The notes beneath the pieces are model-generated. The model was given only the letters and a program-made list of their open reading frames with translations, had not been told where the DNA came from and did not search any database. A DNA stretch of 64,000 nucleotides from Mangrovimicrobium sp048323675 (GTDB lineage Bacteria; Pseudomonadota; Gammaproteobacteria; Pseudomonadales; Halieaceae), in contig NZ_JBLWFK010000003.1 in the NCBI RefSeq assembly GCF_048323675.1, forward strand, positions 186,001 through 250,000. Direction: 5' to 3'. The stretch's first letter is position 1. Every line of letters starts with the position of its first letter. Position numbers and translations under genes: made by a program. Shown piece by piece: positions 8,324 to 17,581 of the stretch.

Positions 8324-9151
8324 TCAACCGCCGGTATTATTCTTCTTCAGCTTTGACACATCACGGGTAAGCACCGCGGACTTGCCGCCGGACAGTGCCA
8401 GGCACTGGGTATGCTGGAATTCGTGAATGTCGAAGGCTGCCTGCAGCGCAGCGGGCTGCCCCATGGTATCCATGGTCTGGTTGACCACCCGCTTGGCCAT
8501 GATCAGTGAGAACAGGTCCTGCTGTGCAATTTTCTGCGCCATGGCCATTGCCGCATCGCGCAGTTCGTCGAGCGCCACCACCTCGTTGACCATGCCGAGT
8601 TTCTCCGCTTCCGCGGCAGTGATCCTGTCCGCCGTGAACAGCATCTGCTTGGCCTTGCGCGGACCCAGCTCCCAGGTGTGGCCGTGGTATTCCACGCCGG
8701 CGATACCCATCACGATGGTGGGGTCGCTGAACCAGGCGTTATCCGCTGCCATGATCAGGTCGCAGGGCCAGCACAGCATCAGGCCGGCGGCGATACAGGC
8801 TCCCTGTACCGCGGCAATGGAGGGCTTGGGGTTGTTACGCCAGCGGCGGCTGTACTCGAAGTAGTGGGACTGCTCCCACAGGTACTGGCCGGTGATACCG
8901 CGGGTCTCCCAGTCAAACGTTGCGAAAACGTCTTTCTCGTCTTCCTTTACTGACAGGTCGTGACCGGCGGAAAAGTTCTTGCCGTTGGCCTGCAGCAGGA
9001 TGACCTTGACGTTGTTGTCCTTCGCCGCCCGGGTCCAGCACTCGTCCAGGTCATGCAGCAGGTCTGGATTCTGGGCATTGTGCACATTCGGGCGGTTAAG
9101 GGTAATGACCGCGACGTGGTCAACCACCTCGTACAGTACATTTTCACTCAT
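8324..9151 (-). CDS. Enoyl-CoA hydratase/isomerase family protein
   Basis: Crotonase-fold enzyme of 275 residues; the usual reaction is water addition to a 2-enoyl-CoA, but isomerases and ring hydrolases share the fold. NFSAGHDLS is the first oxyanion-hole segment and GACIAAGLMLCWPCDLIMAADNA the second. The start is set at MSENVLYEV, which has GGAG 9 bases upstream; an 11-residue extension overlapping the upstream gene is less likely. Last gene before the terminator at 8266-8304. Confidence 0.92.
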   Translation of the reverse strand: MSENVLYEVVDHVAVITLNRPNVHNAQNPDLLHDLDECWTRAAKDNNVKVILLQANGKNFSAGHDLSVKEDEKDVFATFDWETRGITGQYLWEQSHYFEYSRRWRNNPKPSIAAVQGACIAAGLMLCWPCDLIMAADNAWFSDPTIVMGIAGVEYHGHTWELGPRKAKQMLFTADRITAAEAEKLGMVNEVVALDELRDAAMAMAQKIAQQDLFSLIMAKRVVNQTMDTMGQPAALQAAFDIHEFQHTQCLALSGGKSAVLTRDVSKLKKNNTGG

Positions 9152-9180
9152 GGTGGTATCTCCGGTTTGTTGGTTCGCCG

Positions 9181-10479
9181 TCACGGGGTCTCCTTGGGCA
9201 TCATGGAGGCAAACATGGCGGTTACATGACCGGAAGTCACCACACCCTTGCCCTCACCGGGCTTCAGTCCGGAAGTGGACTTCACGCTGGTGTCGACGTG
9301 GGCCGCCTGGGCGCGCAGGGCGCCGACGGTGCAGTTCTCCCGGCCGAGGATGGAAATCGGGTCGAAGCTGTATTCGCGCATCACGTTTTCGTGGGTGATC
9401 TTGTTGATCACGTTCTCCGGCAGGTCCTTGAGCCCCTGCCACAGGCGCTCGGGCGCTTCCGGCCACAGGCAGTCGGAGTGCGGGTAATCGCACTCGTACA
9501 TGATGATGTCCTCGCCCACGTCCTGGTAGTTCTTGAGGCCGAAGTTGTCCTCGATGAAGCAGCACAGGAAGTGCTCGCGGAACACCTCGGTGGGCGACTT
9601 GCCTTTCCAGTCGACGTTGGTCCAGATGTGCTGTTCGTTGGTGAACTCGGCGCGTTCCAGCAGGTAGGGAATCCAGCCGATACTGCCCTCGGACAGGGCC
9701 ACTTTCATGTCCGGGTAGCGCAACAGGGGTTCCAGGTGCAGCCAGTCCGCCGCCGCGTTGGCGATGGAAATGGGCATGGCGGTGATCCAGGCGTTCATCG
9801 GCGACAGGTCCGAGGGGTGACGCGGTTCGGAGCCAGTGCCGATGTGGCAGTTGATCACCACCTTGTTGTCGTTACAGGCCTTCCACAGCGGCTCCCAGAA
9901 CTTGTCGTGGATGGACGCGAAGCCCTTGTTGGCAGGATTGTCCGGGAAAGTGATCGCATGGCAGCCCTTCTTCGCCACCCGCTTGACCTCTTCCGCGGCC
10001 AGTTCCGCGTCCCACAGGGGCAGGATGGCCAGCGGGATGATGCGGCCGGGGAAGGCTCCCGCCCACTCGTCGATCTGCCAGTCGTTGTAGGCCTGGATGA
10101 TGCGCAGGTTGAGCGTGCGGTCCGGCGAGCGGCTGAAAATACTGCCGTCCATGGTGCACACCGTGGGGAAGCAGATGCTCGCGAGGATACCGTTGACGCT
10201 CATATCGTCGATACGGGCCTTGATGTCGTAGTTGCCGGGACGCATTTCCGCGTAGCCCTGCGGCTCCATCCCGTACTCTTCCTTGGGCCGACCGACCACG
10301 GCGTTGAGGCCGGTGTTGGGCAGCACGATGCCCTCGTAGACCCAGTAGTCGGCTCCGTCCACACTTTTCAGTTTCGGCGCGCGGTCCTTCAATTCAGCCG
10401 GGAGGTGTTGGTCGAACATGTCGGCCGGTTCACTTACATGGTCGTCCACTGAGATGATGATCATGTCTTCCATTTGCAT
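9181..10479 (-). CDS. Amidohydrolase 2 (ACMSD-like) family hydrolase/decarboxylase
   Basis: TIM-barrel metal enzyme of 432 residues. ISVDDHVSEPADMF at the N-terminus stands where the metal-binding strand-1 motif lies, INCHIGTGS supplies a barrel His, and YECDYPHSDCLWP carries the conserved Asp and His near the C-terminal end. In catabolic clusters such proteins hydrolyse or decarboxylate ring-opened acids; the substrate is unknown here. GAGGAG lies 6 bases before the ATG. 29 bases separate it from the hydratase, 49 from the P450. Confidence 0.85.
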   Translation of the reverse strand: MQMEDMIIISVDDHVSEPADMFDQHLPAELKDRAPKLKSVDGADYWVYEGIVLPNTGLNAVVGRPKEEYGMEPQGYAEMRPGNYDIKARIDDMSVNGILASICFPTVCTMDGSIFSRSPDRTLNLRIIQAYNDWQIDEWAGAFPGRIIPLAILPLWDAELAAEEVKRVAKKGCHAITFPDNPANKGFASIHDKFWEPLWKACNDNKVVINCHIGTGSEPRHPSDLSPMNAWITAMPISIANAAADWLHLEPLLRYPDMKVALSEGSIGWIPYLLERAEFTNEQHIWTNVDWKGKSPTEVFREHFLCCFIEDNFGLKNYQDVGEDIIMYECDYPHSDCLWPEAPERLWQGLKDLPENVINKITHENVMREYSFDPISILGRENCTVGALRAQAAHVDTSVKSTSGLKPGEGKGVVTSGHVTAMFASMMPKETP

Positions 10480-10528
10480 GGCATTCTCCTCGCTTGAGCA
10501 GCGCTACGCGCGCCGGGTTGTTGCTTTA

Positions 10529-11725
10529 TTACTTTTTGATGTGAATGGGTACGTGGGAGTAACCGCGTACAGTACTGGTGCGGACGCGCTTGAGCTTGTC
10601 CACCTCCACGTCCCAGTCGCCGATGCGCGAGAGCACTTCTTCCAGCGCGATCTTCGACTCCAGGCGTGCTACCGAGGCCCCCAGGCAGGTGTGCGGGCCG
10701 TAGCCGAAGGTCACGTGGCGCTTCGGTGCGCGCTCGATGTCGAAGGTTTCCGGGTCGTCCCAGTGACGGTCGTCACGGGTGGCCGCGGCGGTCAGCAGCG
10801 CGACGTTGTCGCCCTTCTTCATGGTCACGCCATGCATTTCCACGTCGTTGAGCAGGCGGCGGAACTGGATCGGCGACGGCGGATCGTAGCGCAGCATTTC
10901 CTCGATCGCCCGGGGAATCAGCTTGGGGTTGTCGCGCAGTTTCTGGCGTTGCTCGGGGTGCCGGGCCAGCAGTACGCCGGCGTTGCTGAGCAGGCGCGCC
11001 ACGGTCTCGTTACCCGCGGACGCAATCAGCACCATGAAGAACAGGCTCTCTTCCGCGCTGAAAGGACGGATGCTGCCATCTTCGAGCGTGATGTCGGCGT
11101 GGGACAGGTGTGACAGCAGGTCGCCACAGGGGTTTTCCTTGCGGTCGGCGAGGATGGTCTGGAAATAGCCCATCGCCTTGCCCATTGCATTGATGCCGGC
11201 CTCAGTCATGCTGCCGTCTTCGTTGCGCGCCAGGGAGTCGTCGGCCCACTGGTTGATCTGCCGGCGGCCCTCCTGGGGAATACCGAGGATGTGGCTGACC
11301 ACGTCCATCGGGATCCAGCGGCCGAAGTCCTGGACAAAGTCGAAGGAGTCACGGCCTTCCAGCGGGCGCAGGTAACCGAGCACGATCTCGCGAATATCCG
11401 CTTCCAGTTTCGCCACCGCAACCGGGGTAAACCAGGCGGATACAACGGCGCGCAACTGGTCGTGGTAGGGCGGGTCCTGGTTGATCATCAGGGGAGTTTC
11501 GCCGGGTTTTTCCGACATCATTTCCAAAACCGTACCCCAGGCTGAACTGAAATTCTGCCAGTCCATGGACGCCTTGAGCACATCGTCGTAACGGCTCAGC
11601 ACCCAGTAGTTGTATTTCTCGTTGTACCAGACCGGCGCTTCATCGCGCAGACGCCGCCAAATCTCGTAGGGGTTGTCGTCGATATCGTAACTGTATTGGT
11701 CGTAGTAAAGCTCTGGGGCACCCAT
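10529..11725 (-). CDS. Cytochrome P450
   Basis: Bacterial class I P450, 398 residues. Visible are the I-helix oxygen-activation motif ASAGNETVARL, the K-helix ExxR in EEMLRYDPP, and the heme loop FGYGPHTCLG with ligand Cys347. Expected to hydroxylate a hydrophobic substrate using electrons from a ferredoxin, perhaps the one at 7935. GGAG precedes the ATG. It sits in the middle of the minus-strand catabolic cluster, 30 bases behind an SDR that could oxidise its alcohol product (inference). Confidence 0.95.
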   Translation of the reverse strand: MGAPELYYDQYSYDIDDNPYEIWRRLRDEAPVWYNEKYNYWVLSRYDDVLKASMDWQNFSSAWGTVLEMMSEKPGETPLMINQDPPYHDQLRAVVSAWFTPVAVAKLEADIREIVLGYLRPLEGRDSFDFVQDFGRWIPMDVVSHILGIPQEGRRQINQWADDSLARNEDGSMTEAGINAMGKAMGYFQTILADRKENPCGDLLSHLSHADITLEDGSIRPFSAEESLFFMVLIASAGNETVARLLSNAGVLLARHPEQRQKLRDNPKLIPRAIEEMLRYDPPSPIQFRRLLNDVEMHGVTMKKGDNVALLTAAATRDDRHWDDPETFDIERAPKRHVTFGYGPHTCLGASVARLESKIALEEVLSRIGDWDVEVDKLKRVRTSTVRGYSHVPIHIKK

Positions 11726-11755
11726 GAATTTTCTCCAATTTCCTTAGTGCGTATT

Positions 11756-12493
11756 TTAGATGCTGACGCCGCCGTCGATCAGGTTATCGGTACCGGTGGT
11801 GGCACTGGATTCATCCGAGGCGAGGTAGACCATCAGCGATGATACCTGCTCGCGGCCGACAAATCGCTTCAGCGGAATGCTCTGGCGCACCCGTTCCTTG
11901 AGTTCTTCGTCAACCCGGCCGCTGAACAGGCCGGTCTCATCCACTGCGCCAGGCAAAATAGTGTTGACCCGGATATTCTGCGGCGCAAGTTCGACGGCCA
12001 TGCTCTGGGTAAGGCCGCGAATCGCCCACTTGGAACAGGAATAAACACTGTAATCGTTCCAGCCCCGATAGGCGACTTGTGAAGAAATATTAATGATCGA
12101 GCCACCACCGCCCCGGGCCATCACCGGGCTTACCGTGCGGATACCCAGCCAGGTGCCGACCACGTTGACGTCCAGCACCTTGCGCAGCGAATCGGCGGTC
12201 TCGCTCTGGATACTCCCCTTGGTGAGGATGCCGGCGTTGTTCACCAGCACGTCGATTCGCCCAAACCGCTCGCTGGCGAGTGCCACCGCCTGCTGCCACT
12301 GGGCCTCGTCGGAAATATCCTGGCGCGTGAACAGCGCGCGCTCACCGAGTTCCTCGGCCAGGGCCGCACCGCCGTCGGCATCGATGTCCGTCATCAGCAG
12401 GTAGCCGCCCTCGGCGATCACGCGACGGGCGTGGGACTCGCCCATGCCGTTGGCGGCGCCGGTGAGGAATACCACTTTGTCCTTGAGTCTCAT
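11756..12493 (-). CDS. Short-chain dehydrogenase, hydroxysteroid dehydrogenase-like
   Basis: Classical SDR of 245 residues: TGAANGMG (nucleotide binding), DIDADGG cofactor region, NNAG, catalytic Ser in INISSQ, YSCSK as YxxxK, and PGAVDET after it. Closest in style to 3-alpha/20-beta-hydroxysteroid dehydrogenase-like bacterial SDRs. Likely oxidises a secondary alcohol to a ketone between the P450 and BVMO steps (inference). Spacing of 12 bases to the upstream SnoaL-like gene indicates one operon. Confidence 0.92.
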   Translation of the reverse strand: MRLKDKVVFLTGAANGMGESHARRVIAEGGYLLMTDIDADGGAALAEELGERALFTRQDISDEAQWQQAVALASERFGRIDVLVNNAGILTKGSIQSETADSLRKVLDVNVVGTWLGIRTVSPVMARGGGGSIINISSQVAYRGWNDYSVYSCSKWAIRGLTQSMAVELAPQNIRVNTILPGAVDETGLFSGRVDEELKERVRQSIPLKRFVGREQVSSLMVYLASDESSATTGTDNLIDGGVSI

Positions 12494-12505
12494 ACGGCTG
12501 CTCCC

Positions 12506-12910
12506 TTAGCTCGAGTAGGGCATGTGCACGCGGGCTTCGGCGATTTTCCACACGCCATCGCGCCTGACCACGTCGAAGCGGTATTCCACGAAGATCACTT
12601 CCTTCGCGGGAATGGTCGCCCAATCCGCCACCGTGCCGTAGGCATTCGCCACCGCGCTCTCATCGGTAGCGCCCTCTTCCACGAACACGTTGGTGATCAC
12701 ATGCCGGTATTCGGTAGGTCCCGCCTTGAGCATGTCCGACTGGCCGACGAGGCCCGCCTTGCCGTTCAACTCGATATCGGCACCCACCAGGCGACCGTCG
12801 GGAAGAAACAGGTCCGCCCAGTCCTCCCCGCGATAATTATCGACACAGAACGAGTAACGGGCGATCAATTCGTAAATTGCGATGCGGTTTTCCAGTGAGA
12901 TTCCTGACAT
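12506..12910 (-). CDS. SnoaL-like / NTF2-fold protein
   Basis: A 134-residue protein with the cone-shaped NTF2 fold pattern: IYELIARYSFCVDNYRGEDWADLFLPDG at the N-terminus, and DVVRRDGVWKIAEARVHM at the end, as in the SnoaL_4 domain shared with ring-hydroxylating dioxygenase small subunits and scytalone dehydratase-like enzymes. Could be a small isomerase or dehydratase, or a non-catalytic partner; no catalytic residues are clear. AGGTGG lies upstream of the ATG. Flanked by 12-base gaps in the operon. Confidence 0.85.
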   Translation of the reverse strand: MSGISLENRIAIYELIARYSFCVDNYRGEDWADLFLPDGRLVGADIELNGKAGLVGQSDMLKAGPTEYRHVITNVFVEEGATDESAVANAYGTVADWATIPAKEVIFVEYRFDVVRRDGVWKIAEARVHMPYSS

Positions 12911-12922
12911 GCTGCCACCTGC

Positions 12923-14572
12923 CTATTTATTGTCTGCGATTGCCTGGGCCATCTTGCGCAACTGGTCCTTGCGCACTTTCCCCGAGGGCACCCGGGGGAA
13001 GTCATCGACGATTTCCAGCCACTCCGGGTATTTCTGTTTCGCCAGCCCCGCCTGGTCGAGGAAGCGACGCATCTCCGCCATATCAAAGTTACTGCCCGCC
13101 GCGGGAATGACGAAGGCGCAGCCCATTTCACCGGTCACCTCGCTGGGCATGGCGACAATCGCAATGTCCGCGATACCGGGATGTTCCATCAACACGTCTT
13201 CCACTTCCTTGGGACTGATGTTTTCCCCGGAGCGGATAATGATATCTTTTTTACGGCCGGTAATTTCCAGGTAATTGCCATAGCGCCAGCGGCCGAGATC
13301 GCCCATGCGGAAGAAGTCGTCCTCGTCGAAGGCGGAGCTGTTGTCCGACGTATCCAGGTAACCGGCAAACTGTTCCGGGCCGAAGGCCAGGATCTCGCCT
13401 TCCACGCCCTCTTCGGTGACCAGTTTGCCGTCCTCGTCGACCAGGCGGACCTCGATGGGCGGCACCACGATGCCGTCGGTCTCCGCGCCGAACAGCGCCT
13501 GCTCGCGATCGCTGATTCCGAGAGTGACGGTCATCATTTCGGTCGAGCCATAGGCGCGGAAGAACAGGCAGCCCGGGAACTCCCGCGACACCTGCTTGAT
13601 CAGTTCGGGTGAAACCGAGGTGCCACCGCAGAAAAAGGTGCGCAGCGAGGCCAGGGCACTGCGGTCGTTTGCGGTCGCCGCCAGCAACTGCTGCAGGAAG
13701 GGTGTCGCCCCCCCGCTTATCGTGCAGCCGTGCTCGCGGATCGCATCGATGCCGTCCTGCACGTTCCAGACATCCAGCAAGACCGCCGGCGCGCCGGCAA
13801 TCCAGGGGATATCGAAGGCCCAGATGGCGCCGGTAATGTGGGTTACCGGCGAAGGCATGAAAATGACATCATCAGCATTCACGCCCCAGGCCTCGACCAT
13901 CTGGCGCGCCTTGTAGCCGAAGCCGTAATGGGTCTGCAGGACGCCCTTGGCGCGGCCGGTGGTGCCGGAGGTGAACATCACCAGAAAGGCGTTGGCGGGA
14001 TCGACTGCGGGCAGTTCGGCAAGCGCTGCGCCCGCTACCGCTTGCGACCACGGGGTATCGCTGCCGGCGTCGCCGCGAATCACCACCACATCCTGCAGGC
14101 GCGGCAGTTTGTCACGCAAATCCGCGACCATAGCCGGGTAGTCACACTTGCGGAACTCGCGGGGGATAAACAGGAATTTGGCGCCGGTTTCACCCAGCAT
14201 GTAGGCGAGCTCGGCTTCCCGGTAGATCGGCGGAATCGGGTTAATGACCAGGCCCAGCATGCGCGCCGCCAGCGCAATCACCGCGCTCTCCGACCAGTTG
14301 GGCAACTGGAAGGCGACCACGTCGCCAGCGCTGGCACCGCGTTCGACAAAAAACCCGGCCAGCCGCAGGGCCGCATCGTAAATCTCGCCCCGGGTGAACT
14401 CGCGGTCACTCTCGATCAGCAGCACCTTGTCCGGATCTTCCGCCACCCGTTCGCGGGCGACATCCGCCAGGGTTTCCCGGCGCCAGTAACCGGCCTCGAT
14501 CCATTGCCTGGCGTGTTCCTCGGACCAGCGCAGCGGAAAGCCGCCGATATCCCTGCGAATTTCAAAGGCCAT
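12923..14572 (-). CDS. Acyl-CoA synthetase (AMP-binding, cyclohexanecarboxylate-CoA-ligase-like)
   Basis: ATP-dependent carboxylic acid:CoA ligase of the ANL superfamily, 549 residues. Present are the P-loop MFTSGTTGRAKGV, the A5 region FRAYGSTEMMT, FRMGDLGRWRYGNYLEITGRKKDIIIRSGENISPKEVE, and the C-terminal catalytic Lys region PSGKVRKDQL. Expected to activate a ring-derived or branched acid for beta-oxidation by the adjacent acyl-CoA dehydrogenase pair. GGAG precedes the ATG. The exact substrate cannot be read from sequence. Confidence 0.93.
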   Translation of the reverse strand: MAFEIRRDIGGFPLRWSEEHARQWIEAGYWRRETLADVARERVAEDPDKVLLIESDREFTRGEIYDAALRLAGFFVERGASAGDVVAFQLPNWSESAVIALAARMLGLVINPIPPIYREAELAYMLGETGAKFLFIPREFRKCDYPAMVADLRDKLPRLQDVVVIRGDAGSDTPWSQAVAGAALAELPAVDPANAFLVMFTSGTTGRAKGVLQTHYGFGYKARQMVEAWGVNADDVIFMPSPVTHITGAIWAFDIPWIAGAPAVLLDVWNVQDGIDAIREHGCTISGGATPFLQQLLAATANDRSALASLRTFFCGGTSVSPELIKQVSREFPGCLFFRAYGSTEMMTVTLGISDREQALFGAETDGIVVPPIEVRLVDEDGKLVTEEGVEGEILAFGPEQFAGYLDTSDNSSAFDEDDFFRMGDLGRWRYGNYLEITGRKKDIIIRSGENISPKEVEDVLMEHPGIADIAIVAMPSEVTGEMGCAFVIPAAGSNFDMAEMRRFLDQAGLAKQKYPEWLEIVDDFPRVPSGKVRKDQLRKMAQAIADNK

Positions 14573-14586
14573 GGTGAATCTCCGGG

Positions 14587-15267
14587 TTAACCTGCGACGC
14601 GCTCGGTAATGGGTTGGTAAACAGCGGCAAACATGCGCTGCGGATCGCTGTGGGGAATTGCCGCCAGGCGGTCCCCGGACTGTGACAGGGCGGCCACCAG
14701 CTGCGCGTCGTCCTCGGCTTCAAACATCACCAGGAAACGGTATTTCCGCGCACTGCCGCGCAATTGCGCATCCGTGGTTTTCCAGACACTCACCGCACCG
14801 GCTCCGGGCAGCGCGGCGAAAGTCTCAATCCCGGAGTGCAGCAGCGCATCCTCCAGCGCTATTTCCTCGCCCTCCACCGGGTTGATGAAGGCCAGCAGCA
14901 ACGCGCCGCGGGTGGCCGCTGCCGGCGCGGCTTCCTCGCTGCCGACCAGGCGCCGCAGCAGCGCCATGGTCGGCGGCTGGACCGAGGACATATCGATGGC
15001 CGGGCTGATTGGCATCGCCTCGGTGTCGTGGCTGGCCAGCAGCGTTTCGATGGCCTTTGCCGGATCGCCCGCCAGCTCCCAGATCACCAGGTTGTCGTGG
15101 CGTCCCGCGGGCCAGGGTGAACCCACTGCACGCTGGAAGCGCTGCCCGGCGGAGACCACGGGCAGCTTGACCGAATGCTGCAGGTGGTCATTGCTGTACC
15201 AGCGCTGGAACTCCTCTTCCATGCCCTCGACCGGGCTGGAAAACGCGAACTGGAAAATACTTGTCAT
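14587..15267 (-). CDS. Duplicated dimeric alpha/beta-barrel protein, function unknown
   Basis: A 226-residue protein in which FQFAFSSPVEGMEEEFQRWY near the N-terminus is echoed by LLLAFINPVEGEEIALEDAL in the second half, so it looks like an internal tandem duplication of a ferredoxin-like (EthD/DUF4286-style) domain. Such proteins often accompany BVMO, P450 and acyl-CoA dehydrogenase clusters, but no reaction is established. The ATG at 15267 has GAGGTG 5 bases upstream and is preferred over the GTG at 15273. It is 14 bases from the CoA ligase. Confidence 0.8.
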   Translation of the reverse strand: MTSIFQFAFSSPVEGMEEEFQRWYSNDHLQHSVKLPVVSAGQRFQRAVGSPWPAGRHDNLVIWELAGDPAKAIETLLASHDTEAMPISPAIDMSSVQPPTMALLRRLVGSEEAAPAAATRGALLLAFINPVEGEEIALEDALLHSGIETFAALPGAGAVSVWKTTDAQLRGSARKYRFLVMFEAEDDAQLVAALSQSGDRLAAIPHSDPQRMFAAVYQPITERVAG

Positions 15268-15297
15268 ACTCACCTCTTGTTATTTCTCTCCCGGAGC

Positions 15298-16476
15298 CTA
15301 GCGGGCGCGGGGCAGTTCCAGCAGCTGGTCGGCGATGATCTCGCGCTGGATCTCCGAGGTACCGCCGGCGATGGTGTAGACCCAGCTCCACAGGTATTCG
15401 TAGGTCCAGGGGTGATCTTCACGGTCACCATTGAACTCCATGAATTCCCAGCCGAGGATTTCCGCGACCAGGTGGCTCAGCGCCTTGGAGGTACCGGTCA
15501 CCATCAGCTTCATGATGGAACCCTTGGGACCGGGACCACCGGACTGCTCGATCTCGCTGATCTGGGCGAAGGTCATGGCGCGAATCGCCATGGTGTCCGC
15601 CTTGATCATGGCGAGGCGGCTGGCGATTCCGGCATCCTCGATAGCCAGTCCGCCGTCGGCAAGGCGCGTCCGGCCGGCCAGCGCGATGGCCTGGTTCACC
15701 CGCTCGAACAGCGCCAGCTGGTCGCCGATGAACCCGGTGCCGCGCTCGAATGAGAGCGTGGACATGGCGGTCTTCCAACCGCTGCCCAGCTCGCCGACCA
15801 CGTTCGTCAGGGGAATTTTGACGTCGTCGTAGAATGTGGTGTTGACATGCTCGTCGCCGAGCATGGTCCGGATCGGACTGACAGTTATTCCCGGGGTACG
15901 CATGTCGCAGATCACCCAGGTAAGGCCCTTGTGGCGCTGTGAGCCGGGCTCGGTGCGAATCAGCAGTTCCTGGAAGTCCGCGTGCTGTCCGTCTGTGGTC
16001 CAGGTCTTGCTGCCGTTGACGACCAGGTAATCGCCATCCACGACGCCCGTGGTTTTCAGCGAGGCGAGGTCGGAGCCGGCATTGGGTTCGGAAAAGCCCT
16101 GGCACCAGAGATTTTCCCCGGAGAGAATCCGCGGCAGGTGGAACGCCTTCTGTTCATCGGTGCCGCAGGCGATGATCGTCGGACCCGCATGCATCAGCGC
16201 CACGTAGGTCGTGTTGATGTAGTTGGGCGCGCCGGCCCGGGCACACTCTTCGTACCAGATCACCTGCTGCACCGCGGACAGACCCAGGCCGCCGTATTCC
16301 TTCGGCCAGTTGACGCCGGCCCAGCCATGTTCGTAGAGTTTTTTCTGCCAGTCGCGATCGAACTGCGCCGATGCCTCGCCGTGGGCGGGGCGCCGTTCAG
16401 TGGGGATATTGTCCTTCAGCCAGGCACGGGCGCGGGCGCGAAAGTCCTGGTCTGCTTCGGTAAATACCAGATCCAT
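15298..16476 (-). CDS. Acyl-CoA dehydrogenase, large subunit of second pair
   Basis: FAD-dependent acyl-CoA dehydrogenase, 392 residues: MDLVFTEADQDFRARARAWL at the N-terminus, WCQGFSEPNAGSDLASLKT in the mid-domain, and IAGGTSEIQREIIADQLLELPR at the C-terminus. It begins 1 base after the stop of the small-subunit gene, so the two are translationally coupled and probably form an alpha2beta2-type heteromer. Substrate unknown; a CoA ester from the ligase at 12.9 kb is likely (inference). Confidence 0.93.
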   Translation of the reverse strand: MDLVFTEADQDFRARARAWLKDNIPTERRPAHGEASAQFDRDWQKKLYEHGWAGVNWPKEYGGLGLSAVQQVIWYEECARAGAPNYINTTYVALMHAGPTIIACGTDEQKAFHLPRILSGENLWCQGFSEPNAGSDLASLKTTGVVDGDYLVVNGSKTWTTDGQHADFQELLIRTEPGSQRHKGLTWVICDMRTPGITVSPIRTMLGDEHVNTTFYDDVKIPLTNVVGELGSGWKTAMSTLSFERGTGFIGDQLALFERVNQAIALAGRTRLADGGLAIEDAGIASRLAMIKADTMAIRAMTFAQISEIEQSGGPGPKGSIMKLMVTGTSKALSHLVAEILGWEFMEFNGDREDHPWTYEYLWSWVYTIAGGTSEIQREIIADQLLELPRAR

Positions 16477-16477
16477 T

Positions 16478-17461
16478 TCACACTCCTCCCTGGTCGGTGT
16501 CGAGATCGAGCAGGCTGCCGTACAGTTGCTTGCTGGAGCCGAACAGGCGCCCGAGCAGGTTGGCGCGCTTCAACAGCAGGTGCGCATCGAGTTCGTCGGT
16601 GACACCGATACCGCCGTGCAACTGGATATTGGCGTCGGTATTCAGCGTCGCTGCCTTGTCGGCCAGCAGTTTTGCCGCATCGACCTGCATCGCCGCGTCG
16701 GCGTGGCCTTCGCGCAGCGCGGTGGCCGCGTAAAAAAGCTGGCTGCGCGCCGCCTCGACCCGTACGGCCATGTCGGAACAGGGATGCCGGACGGCCTGGT
16801 AGGAGCCTATAGCCCTGCCGAAGGTCTCCCGCTCCTTCGCATAGGCGACAATCATCTGCAGTGCGCTGTCAGCCAGGCCCACCTGCATGGCGGCAACCGC
16901 GATCAGCGCCCGTTGCCACACAGCGCTACCGCCGACGGCAACCCGGCTCTCAAGGCAGGTTTCACTGCCCATGTACATGGCGACCGAGCGGTCGAGACAG
17001 GGCACCTTGCGCAACTCCGCCGCATTTACGCTGTAGAGCACCGCGCCATCGTGCTGCACCCGCAGGGCGAACTTCGCATCGGCGCTGCCAACGAGGCGAA
17101 TCTCGCCAGCCGCGCCCTGCTGCACCAACAGTGCGGTAGTTGCCTCTCCGGCAATCAGGCTGGCGCAGAGCGCCTCGTCGTCCTGCGTCACGGCCACAGC
17201 GAGCACCTGGAAAAGGACTTCCATGGGGCCCGCTACCCGGCCGTGCTCCTGGAAAAACAGCATTTCCTCGACCACGGACAACGCACTGCCGCCCGCGCCC
17301 TCTGCCGCGGCCAGGCCCAACCAGCCGAGGCCGGCGAATGCTGCCAGGTTGTCGGGGTCTTCGGGCGTCTCGTGCAGGCGCCGCAGGGGGAATTCGTTGC
17401 CGAGAAAATCCGCCGCGGCATCGGCGATTTCCCGTTCGTCTGAATCAAGTGCCAGAAACAT
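16478..17461 (-). CDS. Acyl-CoA dehydrogenase, small subunit of second pair
   Basis: A 327-residue acyl-CoA dehydrogenase homologue, shorter than the family norm because the middle beta-domain is reduced. The C-terminal helical signatures AKERETFGRAIGSYQAVRHPCSDMAVRVE and QLHGGIGVTDE are intact, so at least the flavin/tetramer domain is present. Paired with the full-length gene that follows after a 1-base gap. GGAG precedes the ATG. The 120-base gap upstream could hold a secondary promoter; I see no convincing one. Confidence 0.9.
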   Translation of the reverse strand: MFLALDSDEREIADAAADFLGNEFPLRRLHETPEDPDNLAAFAGLGWLGLAAAEGAGGSALSVVEEMLFFQEHGRVAGPMEVLFQVLAVAVTQDDEALCASLIAGEATTALLVQQGAAGEIRLVGSADAKFALRVQHDGAVLYSVNAAELRKVPCLDRSVAMYMGSETCLESRVAVGGSAVWQRALIAVAAMQVGLADSALQMIVAYAKERETFGRAIGSYQAVRHPCSDMAVRVEAARSQLFYAATALREGHADAAMQVDAAKLLADKAATLNTDANIQLHGGIGVTDELDAHLLLKRANLLGRLFGSSKQLYGSLLDLDTDQGGV

Positions 17462-17581
17462 CGGTGGCGCTCCGGTATACGTGGTTTATCGTTCCTCCCG
17501 GGAAGTCAGGCTGTCACGCTCTACTGGTTTCTGGAGAGGCCTCGGGTGACGCCGGGAGGTGCTTGAACTCGACTTGTCGTT

